Of a stretch of DNA of 8,657 nucleotides, positions 1 through 4,671 are shown piece by piece; position 1 is the stretch's first letter; every line of letters starts with the position of its first letter. Below the pieces are notes generated by a model that did not search any database, was not told the DNA's origin, and saw nothing but the letters and a program-made list of their open reading frames with translations. This stretch comes from Elusimicrobiota bacterium (GTDB taxonomy: Bacteria; CG03; SLGR01; PWQF01), in assembly GCA_003556865.1 (NCBI GenBank), contig PWQF01000295.1, positions 1 to 8,657 on the forward strand. The letters run 5' to 3'. A program made the position numbers and the translations under genes.

Positions 1-1
1 A

Positions 2-1525
2 TTCATAAGTTCAGTCCAAAAAGAATTAGAAGATGAAAGACTTGCTCTCCAAATATTATTAACCACTGATCCTTTTTTATCCGAACACTGTGTTCCGATT
101 TTATATGAAGAATATCCTGCATCTTTAAAACCTGACCCTGAAGCTTATTTGCAATTATTAGATACTTGCCAGCTTTATGTGGGAATTATATGGCAGAAAT
201 ACGGAGATACAGATAAAGAGGGTCTTTCGGCAACGTACAAAGAATATAAAAGAGCTCAAAATAATAAAATGCCGACGTTAATGGCAATTAAAGGAAAAAA
301 CACTCTGGAAAGAGACACAAGAACAGAAAAATTCATTAAAGAAATAAAAAAAGCAGAGCATAAATATGAACGCTTTGAAAATACGGAAGAGTTGCAGGAA
401 AAAGTCCGCAAAAGAGTTATAAAACATATCAAAGACACTTACCATATAGAGCCAACGGCTTCTCAGGAGGAAGTTGCCAAAAAGACGATCCAGGTTGCTT
501 CGGCGTTTGAGCGCCAAAGATTAAATAAATTGAGTTGGGATGAGATGGATAAGGATTTAGCGGGAAAATTGGCGTCTGAAGCTGAGAAAACAGAAATAGT
601 AAAATTAGAAGAAAAAGATATTGTGCATTCATTATGGCAGCGTGGATATTTGTGGAAAGATGATGATGAATATTTTGGAACCGCCGCCGGTATTCTTTTG
701 TTTGGCAAAGATCCAACTGCAGTTTTTACTCATACGCGCGTGCAGGTGGCGGCATATCCCGGTATAAAAAAAACGCATAAACCGATAGATCACGACACAG
801 TCAGAAAACCTCTGGCTATTGCGATTGATGAAGTAGCTGCATTTATTAATAAAAACACGCGACATCCTTTAAGGGTAGTAGGGCTTAATCGTGTGCAGGT
901 TGATGAGTATCCTGAAGAAGCTCTTCGGGAAGCTTTAGTAAATGCATTGGCACACAGAAATTATGAAGATGCCGGCAGGCGTATAGAAGTAAATCTGTTT
1001 AAGGATAGAATTGAAGTAACAAGCCCCGGCGAACTGCCCGGAGATCTTACATTGCGAAAACTGCTTAGCGGCCAGGCTAAATCGCGTTCAAGAAATCCGA
1101 ATATAGCTCAAGGGTTGAATTTGTTAGATAGAATGGAAGAAAGGGGAACCGGAATTCAGAGAATGACCGATGATATGTTGAATCACGGTTTGGATAAACC
1201 TAAAATTAAAATAGTTGACGGAGAAGTTTTAGTAATACTTTATGGGCCGGGTGAAGATATTGATAGGATTAAAATCCCTTCAGATATTCCTGAGATGATA
1301 CCACCTGCTATAAGGGAAACTTTAAATGAGAGACAAAGGGAAATGGCGGAGTTATTGGCTAAAGGAGAACAATTAACTAGTCGCAGGTGCAGGAAAATTT
1401 TTAAAGTTTCAGGACCGACTGTAGCCAACGATTTGAAAGTGTTGATAAAAACAGGCATAGCAAAGAAAAGAGGAAAGGGAAGATCGACCTATTATACTTT
1501 AAATATCGAAGAAAATAATCGTTAA
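2..1525 (+). CDS. DUF4062 / GHKL ATPase (HATPase_c_4) / winged-helix protein, 5' partial
   Basis: The frame is open from base 2, so the gene enters from the left and lacks only its first codons; 507 residues are visible. The visible N-terminus (FISSVQKELEDERLAL, then EEYPAS and the CQLYVGIIWQKYG strand) is characteristic of DUF4062, covering about residues 1-100. The middle (TAAGILLFGKDP) and the segment from about residue 300 to 405 (EALREALVNALAHRNY, EVTSPGELPGDL, SRNPNIA, RMEERGTGIQRM) match the HATPase_c_4 module of COG2865-type predicted regulators. The last 60 residues resemble a winged helix (RRCRKIFKVSGPTVANDLKVLIKTG). Such proteins normally start with a Schlafen AlbA_2 domain; here DUF4062 takes that place. 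Inference: an ATP-dependent regulator or a defence/stress-type protein. The biological role is unknown. The stop codon lies inside the first copy of triplet array A. Confidence 0.85.
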   Translation, partial: FISSVQKELEDERLALQILLTTDPFLSEHCVPILYEEYPASLKPDPEAYLQLLDTCQLYVGIIWQKYGDTDKEGLSATYKEYKRAQNNKMPTLMAIKGKNTLERDTRTEKFIKEIKKAEHKYERFENTEELQEKVRKRVIKHIKDTYHIEPTASQEEVAKKTIQVASAFERQRLNKLSWDEMDKDLAGKLASEAEKTEIVKLEEKDIVHSLWQRGYLWKDDDEYFGTAAGILLFGKDPTAVFTHTRVQVAAYPGIKKTHKPIDHDTVRKPLAIAIDEVAAFINKNTRHPLRVVGLNRVQVDEYPEEALREALVNALAHRNYEDAGRRIEVNLFKDRIEVTSPGELPGDLTLRKLLSGQAKSRSRNPNIAQGLNLLDRMEERGTGIQRMTDDMLNHGLDKPKIKIVDGEVLVILYGPGEDIDRIKIPSDIPEMIPPAIRETLNERQREMAELLAKGEQLTSRRCRKIFKVSGPTVANDLKVLIKTGIAKKRGKGRSTYYTLNIEENNR

Positions 1526-1559
1526 ATAATCGTTAAGTAAATTAAGTTAATCGTTAAAC
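1517..1559 (+). repeat. Triplet-repeat unit A (TAATCGTTAA x3)
   Basis: TAATCGTTAA occurs exactly at 1516, 1527 and 1548, giving start-to-start distances of 11 and 21 bp. Read as 11-mers, each copy is AATCG followed by TTAA[A/G][T/C] (1517-1527, 1528-1538, 1549-1559), with a 10-bp AT-only-but-one gap, AAATTAAGTT, between copies 2 and 3. The first copy contains the last codons and the TAA stop of the upstream ATPase gene. The function is unknown; the spacing of one and two helical turns suggests protein binding on one DNA face. Confidence 0.85.
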
Positions 1560-1571
1560 GGAGAAAGTGAT

Positions 1572-1664
1572 ATGATTCAAATAATTAGCGAAAATAATAT
1601 ACCGATAATCTACCGATTATTTTTCAGAATCCACCGATCTTATTGTCAGATAAGTGTCAGATGA
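1572..1664 (+). CDS. Possible 30-codon small ORF over repeat units B and C
   Basis: ATG at 1572 is preceded by GGAG at 1560-1563 with an 8-nt spacer, and the frame encodes 30 residues (starting MIQIISENN, ending QISVR) before TGA. It is basic and isoleucine-rich, with no recognisable domain or clear membrane segment. The 11-bp repeat step does not keep a reading frame, so the repeats are not selected as codons of this peptide. It may be chance, or a leader peptide; the only positive evidence is the ribosome binding site. Confidence 0.2.
   Translation: MIQIISENNIPIIYRLFFRIHRSYCQISVR
1596..1638 (+). repeat. Triplet-repeat unit B (ACCGAT x3)
   Basis: ACCGAT occurs at 1601, 1612 and 1633, again 11 and 21 bp apart. 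The pentamers just before the copies are AATAT, AATCT and AATCC. The 10-bp gap before the third 11-mer is TATTTTTCAG. The first 17 bases of the motif pair (ACCGATAATCTACCGAT) recur exactly in unit D at 1704. The function is unknown. Confidence 0.85.
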
Positions 1665-1683
1665 AATACTTTAATCGTCAGAT
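1641..1683 (+). repeat. Triplet-repeat unit C (GTCAGAT x3)
   Basis: GTCAGAT occurs at 1645, 1656 and 1677, with the same 11- and 21-bp steps as the other units but a different motif. Preceding pentamers are TATTG (the one exception to the AA rule), AAGTG and AATCG. The gap is GAAATACTTT. The unit starts only 2 bp after unit B ends. All three copies differ from ACCGAT in the same way, so the change is coordinated within the unit. Confidence 0.85.
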
Positions 1684-1698
1684 GTGAAGAAGTTTTTG

Positions 1699-1741
1699 AA
1701 TCTACCGATAATCTACCGATGGTTTTTTTTAAGTGACCGAT
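1699..1741 (+). repeat. Triplet-repeat unit D (ACCGAT x3)
   Basis: ACCGAT occurs at 1704, 1715 and 1736, again 11 and 21 bp apart. Preceding pentamers are AATCT, AATCT and AAGTG. The 10-bp gap is GG followed by eight T. It shares hexamer and 17-bp head with unit B (103 bp upstream), but gap and tail have diverged, which argues that the spacing and the hexamers are what is kept. Confidence 0.85.
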
Positions 1742-1783
1742 TTAAGGAAATGAAGAGAAGAGGGTAAAAGAGAATAAATCTTC

Positions 1784-1812
1784 AAGTTTGCACAAAACTT
1801 AAAACTGATAAT
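1784..1812 (+). promoter_or_regulatory. Inverted repeat and possible -10 element upstream of the ORF6N gene
   Basis: AAGTTT (1784-1789) and AAACTT (1795-1800) form a perfect 6-bp inverted repeat around GCACA. GATAAT at 1807-1812 is a fair -10 hexamer that would place transcription start just before the ribosome binding site AAAGGAA (1822-1828). No good -35 sits at the right distance, so an activator or an operator role for the inverted repeat is possible. This is inference from sequence only. Confidence 0.25.
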
Positions 1813-1833
1813 TGAATTCAGAAAGGAAACATA

Positions 1834-2340
1834 ATGACATCGAAATCAATGATAACAGTTGATGCAATTGAACAGATGATATTCCTGATAAGAAATACAA
1901 AAGTTATGATTGATAGAGATTTAGCAAAATTGTATGGTGTCTCTACTAAGCGATTAAATGAACAGGTAAAAAGAAATAAGAAGCGTTTTCAGACAGATTT
2001 TATGTTTAGATTGAACAAAGAAGAAAAAGATAAACTGGTCGCAAATTGCGACCGGTTCAAAACATTAAAACATTCGTCAATAAATCCCAGGCTATTTACC
2101 GAACAGGGAGTCTCAATGCTGTCGAGTGTGCTGAACAGCGAAAAGGCCATAGAGGTAAATATTCAGATAATGAGAGTGTTTGTTAAAATCAGGGCGATGA
2201 TACTGACTAATAAGGATTTATCTGAAAAGCTTGCTAATTTGGAAAAAAAGTATGACAAGCAATTTGCTATTGTTTTCCAAGCTATAAGAGAGCTTATTGA
2301 GACACCTAAGAAAGAAGTAAAAAAAATAGGGTTTAAATGA
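1834..2340 (+). CDS. ORF6N domain-containing protein (KilA-N-like DNA-binding)
   Basis: This 168-residue protein looks full-length. Residues about 13-100 form the ORF6N domain: IRNTKVMIDRDLAKLYGVSTKRLNEQVKRN, RFQTDFMFRL and FTEQGVSMLSSVL are all family hallmarks. The tail (SEKLANLEKKYDKQFAIVFQAIREL) is a short coiled-coil segment, and the ending KKIGFK is common in bacterial homologues. ORF6N is known from phage antirepressors and from genes found in many copies in environmental bacteria; DNA binding is predicted, not shown here. The start ATG has AAAGGAA 5 nt upstream. The gene is directly downstream of the triplet-repeat units, so it is a candidate for binding them. Its stop overlaps by ATGA the start of a recombinase remnant, which indicates a former two-gene mobile cassette. 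Confidence 0.88.
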   Translation: MTSKSMITVDAIEQMIFLIRNTKVMIDRDLAKLYGVSTKRLNEQVKRNKKRFQTDFMFRLNKEEKDKLVANCDRFKTLKHSSINPRLFTEQGVSMLSSVLNSEKAIEVNIQIMRVFVKIRAMILTNKDLSEKLANLEKKYDKQFAIVFQAIRELIETPKKEVKKIGFK

Positions 2341-2393
2341 ATTTAGCAGTTTACATAAGAGTATCTATGGAATACCAGGCAAAAGGAAGTTAA
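2337..2393 (+). pseudogene. Serine recombinase (resolvase family), 5' remnant of 18 codons
   Basis: The frame reads MNLAVYIRVSMEYQAKGS and then stops with TAA. This matches the N-terminus of serine recombinases, whose catalytic serine lies in the Y-x-R-V-S motif (here Ser10). The rest of the gene (normally at least 180, often about 500 residues) is absent, and sequence coding for MiaB begins at once. The start overlaps the ORF6N stop by ATGA, the usual sign of translational coupling. I infer that a deletion or insertion junction lies at about 2385-2395. A short conserved leader peptide is the alternative, but less likely. Confidence 0.6.
2382..2389 (+). promoter_or_regulatory. Possible ribosome binding site for a non-AUG miaB start
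   Basis: AAAGGAAG ends 8 nt before an in-frame ATT codon at 2398. It is the only Shine-Dalgarno-like sequence placed to start miaB upstream of its first conserved cysteine. It may equally be left over from a native gene whose ATG has been lost. Confidence 0.3.
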
Positions 2394-2397
2394 AAAG

Positions 2398-3672
2398 ATT
2401 ACAAAATCAGTCTACATCAAAACTTTCGGGTGTCAGATGAATAAATCCGACTCCCGGCGGATAGGGGAATCTTTTGCCTCCCTGGGGTATGGCTTTGCCG
2501 ATTCTCCGGAAGAGGCAAGCGTAGTGGTTTTTAATACCTGCTCCGTGCGGGAGCATGCCGAGGAAAAAGCTATGTCTCATATAGGGCGTCTGAAATTTTT
2601 AAAGAAAAAGAACCCGAACCTGAAGATATGTGTGGCAGGCTGTATGGCGCAGCGAATGGGAAGTGAGATAAAGAAACGTTTAAATCATGTTGATATTATA
2701 GCCGGTCCGGCATCTATGGCAAAGCTGCCCAAACTTCTTAATGATCAAGAGTCATCCGGGGTCTATTCAGATAATACCGAAGTTAAAGTATATAATGAGT
2801 ATTTACCGGATATAATCATTAATAAAAGGGAATATGCAAGATTTGTTCCGCTGATGAGGGGGTGTGATAATTTTTGCGCCTACTGTATAGTTCCCTATGT
2901 TCGGGGAAGGGAAAAATACCGTAAAAAAGAAGATGTTTTAAAAGAGTGCCGGTTGCTGGTTGAGGGTGGTATAAAGGAGATTACCCTTCTGGGGCAGGCA
3001 GTTAATTCTCATCCGGATTTTAAAGAAATAATTAAATCTGTTTCAGAAATAAAAAACCTTAAGAGGCTGAGGTTCCTGACTTCATATCCCGGATATATGG
3101 ATAAAGAGACTGTCGATATTGTAAAAAAGAGCAGTATCTTATGTAATATGTTTCATTTTCCCCTGCAGTCCGGTTCCGACAGGATTTTAAAAAAAATGAA
3201 AAGAAAATACAGTGTAAATGAATATTTTGAGCTTGCAGATTATATCAGGGAGCAGATTCCAAGTGCCTCTATATCAACAGATATAATTGTAGGTTTTCCC
3301 GGGGAGGATGAAAAAGATTTTATTCAGACTCTTAAAGCAGTTGAGAGAGTGGAGTTTGACCAGAGTTATACTTTTAAATATTCATCCAGGCAGGGGACAG
3401 AAGCTGCCGGATTCAGGGAGACTGTCAGCGGTCAGGAGAAGCAGGCCCGACTTATCCGACTTAACCGGTTATGCGACAGAGTTTCTCTTAAAAGAAACAG
3501 GTTGTTTGAAGGTGTTGAGACAAATATATTTTCTGACGGGGGGAATTCCGGAAGAACAGAGGAAAATAAAATAGTTCATTTCAGCGGTGATCCTGCCCCG
3601 GCCGGAGAAAAAGTCTTAGTGCTTGTAACCGAAGCCAGGCCCCATTCCTTAAAAGGGAAAAGAGTAGAGTAA
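2398..3672 (+). CDS. miaB: tRNA-2-methylthio-N6-dimethylallyladenosine synthase MiaB
   Basis: MiaB is a radical-SAM enzyme that adds a methylthio group to i6A37 of tRNAs reading UNN codons, forming ms2i6A37. The N-terminal domain has the three cysteines for the auxiliary 4Fe-4S cluster (in KTFGCQMN, FNTCSVRE and AGCMAQ). The radical-SAM motif is CDNFCAYC within RGCDNFCAYCIVPYVRGRE, followed by LLGQAVNSH. The C-terminal about 60 residues form a TRAM RNA-binding domain. From ATT at 2398 the protein has 424 residues, a normal length. The start is odd: the only ATG (2437) is in GCQM itself and would remove the first cluster cysteine, and the frame upstream of ATT runs open to a TAA at 2356 with no ATG, GTG or TTG. 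KKITKSVYIK before the cysteine is typical MiaB, and GTT sits where ATG would be expected. The gene may use ATT, be poorly expressed, or be damaged by the junction. Gene identity is certain; the start is not. Confidence 0.93.
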   Translation: MTKSVYIKTFGCQMNKSDSRRIGESFASLGYGFADSPEEASVVVFNTCSVREHAEEKAMSHIGRLKFLKKKNPNLKICVAGCMAQRMGSEIKKRLNHVDIIAGPASMAKLPKLLNDQESSGVYSDNTEVKVYNEYLPDIIINKREYARFVPLMRGCDNFCAYCIVPYVRGREKYRKKEDVLKECRLLVEGGIKEITLLGQAVNSHPDFKEIIKSVSEIKNLKRLRFLTSYPGYMDKETVDIVKKSSILCNMFHFPLQSGSDRILKKMKRKYSVNEYFELADYIREQIPSASISTDIIVGFPGEDEKDFIQTLKAVERVEFDQSYTFKYSSRQGTEAAGFRETVSGQEKQARLIRLNRLCDRVSLKRNRLFEGVETNIFSDGGNSGRTEENKIVHFSGDPAPAGEKVLVLVTEARPHSLKGKRVE

Positions 3673-3737
3673 TATTTTTATTCCTCCGGGGGAGAGTCCG
3701 TAAAGGGCCGGTTTAGAAAAAGTCAGGACGAGATAAC

Positions 3738-3766
3738 TTGAAAAAGTAGTTAAAAAAATCTATAAA
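3738..3766 (+). promoter_or_regulatory. Sigma70-type promoter for the pilZ-lapA-mutS-mutL operon
   Basis: TTGAAA (3738-3743) and TATAAA (3761-3766) are separated by exactly 17 bp, each one mismatch from the consensus. The predicted start near 3773 gives a leader of about 85 nt before the PilZ gene. The site lies in the 184-bp gap after miaB, which otherwise shows only a weak GC-rich hairpin (about 3685-3695) and no convincing terminator. Confidence 0.55.
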
Positions 3767-3856
3767 AGTATTACTGCAGGTATAAATATTTATATTTTCT
3801 GAATTGCTTAAGGGGTTATACTGTAAAGAAGTCTTAAATGCTTAGAGAGGTGCTTA

Positions 3857-4315
3857 ATGAGTGAAAAAGAGAGAAGAAAAAATAAAAGACTGCGTCTTAC
3901 CCTTTCCATTGTTCAGCCCATCAGGCTTGAGCTGCACTCTGAACTTCATGATGAAAGGATACCGGGCATACTGGTAAACCTGTCTGCCGGAGGAATGGCT
4001 TTGATTGTATTTAATCATCTTCCGGAAGACAGTAAAATTGAATTAAGGCTGGATTTTATGGGTGTGAGAAAAAAAATGAGGGGGAAAATAGTAAGGGAAG
4101 AACAAAAATTCGGTGATGTTTATATGGTGGGGGTTCAGTTTGAAGAGGAAAGCCCTAAATTAAGGAAAGTTGTTGAGGATATGGCTGAAGATAATGATAT
4201 ATGCGAGGTCAGATATGTGGTTAATCCGGAAACGGCCTGCTTTCCTAAGTGCAGCTTCAGGGCTCTTTGCGGCAGAAAAATAAAAAAAGAGTTTAAGGAT
4301 AAAGGAGGAAAATGA
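3857..4315 (+). CDS. PilZ domain protein with C-terminal four-cysteine tail
   Basis: The protein has 152 residues. PilZ domains bind cyclic di-GMP through an RxxxR motif and a [D/N]xSxxG motif; both are present (Arg7-Arg11 in RRKNKR; Asn41-Ser43-Gly46 in NLSAGG), on a beta-barrel of about residues 5-105. Family knowledge therefore predicts c-di-GMP binding. After the barrel comes an unusual tail with Cys116, Cys128, Cys132 and Cys138 (CX11CX3CX5C), which could hold a metal or an Fe-S cluster; that is inference. The start ATG has AGAGAGG 6 nt upstream. The stop overlaps the next ATG by 4 nt (ATGA), so it is co-translated with the LapA-like protein. The output of the signal is unknown. No signal peptide or membrane segment is seen. 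Confidence 0.85.
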   Translation: MSEKERRKNKRLRLTLSIVQPIRLELHSELHDERIPGILVNLSAGGMALIVFNHLPEDSKIELRLDFMGVRKKMRGKIVREEQKFGDVYMVGVQFEEESPKLRKVVEDMAEDNDICEVRYVVNPETACFPKCSFRALCGRKIKKEFKDKGGK

Positions 4316-4665
4316 GTCAGATAAAGCTTGTCATATATATATTATTTGCCTTTCTGGTGGCTGTCTTTTCTGTGTATAACCAGGAGCCGGTTACTCTCAG
4401 GTTTTTTGGTTCCGAAACAGCAATATCCCTGGTGGTGGTGGTTCTGGGAGCCATACTTGTAGGGGTTGTTTTAACTGCATTTCTGGGGTTTCTCTCCCAG
4501 TCCAGGCTTAAAAAAAGGATATCTGTTCTGGATAGAGAAGCAGCAGACCTTAAAGAGAAAGAGAAAAAACTTCAGCTTAAGATAAGGGAACTGGAGGAGA
4601 AACTGGAAGAAGACAGTCCCGGCAAGGGAAAAGACCTCAACAGGAGGGATGAAGGTATAGAATAA
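4312..4665 (+). CDS. LapA (DUF1049) domain inner-membrane protein
   Basis: The protein has 117 residues and the layout of the LapA/DUF1049 family. A first membrane helix spans about residues 4-22. The hallmark YNQEPVTLRFFG (family pattern N-x-x-x-V-x-x-x-F) comes next, then a second helix at about 37-62 and a charged cytoplasmic coiled coil at about 65-100 rich in Lys and Glu. In E. coli LapA works with LapB in assembling lipopolysaccharide and controlling LpxC; many bacteria carry DUF1049 proteins whose role is unknown. I therefore do not transfer the LPS function. AGGAGG lies 3 nt before the start, and the start overlaps the PilZ gene. No lapB-like tetratricopeptide gene is next to it in the window. 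Confidence 0.8.
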   Translation: MSQIKLVIYILFAFLVAVFSVYNQEPVTLRFFGSETAISLVVVVLGAILVGVVLTAFLGFLSQSRLKKRISVLDREAADLKEKEKKLQLKIRELEEKLEEDSPGKGKDLNRRDEGIE

Positions 4666-4671
4666 CCCCCG

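Larger units (their letters stand above)
1526..1833. other. Intergenic region with four phased triplet-repeat units
   Basis: This 308-bp AT-rich gap separates the ATPase and ORF6N genes. It holds almost all of four 43-bp triplet-repeat units (1517-1741, listed separately), a possible 30-codon reading frame (1572-1664), and a short inverted repeat just upstream of the ORF6N ribosome binding site. Within the triplet-repeat part no long frame is open, and I see no convincing rho-independent terminator, tRNA or CRISPR repeat. Confidence 0.8.

Noticed and set aside
1701..1730. Rho-independent terminator at the T8 tract
   Set aside because: No stable GC-rich hairpin precedes the eight T; the sequence before it is the direct repeat ACCGATAATCTACCGAT, and the T run sits in the spacer of unit D.
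1516..1741. Triplet units as a degraded protein-coding repeat (for example an extension of the ATPase C-terminus)
   Set aside because: The first step is 11 bp, which shifts the reading frame between copies 1 and 2, and all long frames are interrupted by stops. The exact spacing is kept in DNA, not in protein.
1516..1741. CRISPR array
   Set aside because: Repeats are 6-10 bp, differ between units and are spaced only 11 and 21 bp apart; there are no 23-40 bp direct repeats with unique spacers and no cas genes.
1748..1812. A fifth triplet unit between unit D and the ORF6N gene
   Set aside because: Comparing this stretch with itself at an 11-bp shift gave no hexamer match.
3308..3574. Alternative + strand frame inside miaB
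   Set aside because: It lies fully within the well-supported MiaB radical-SAM/TRAM coding region and resembles no known protein.
3673..3737. Riboswitch or terminator after miaB
   Set aside because: Only a 4-bp GC stem (near 3685-3695) without a following T run is visible, and no known riboswitch core was recognised.
3801..3856. TGCTTA repeats at 3805, 3839 and 3851 as another phased array
   Set aside because: Steps are 34 and 12 bp, not 11 and 21, and the copies are short and AT-rich; probably chance.
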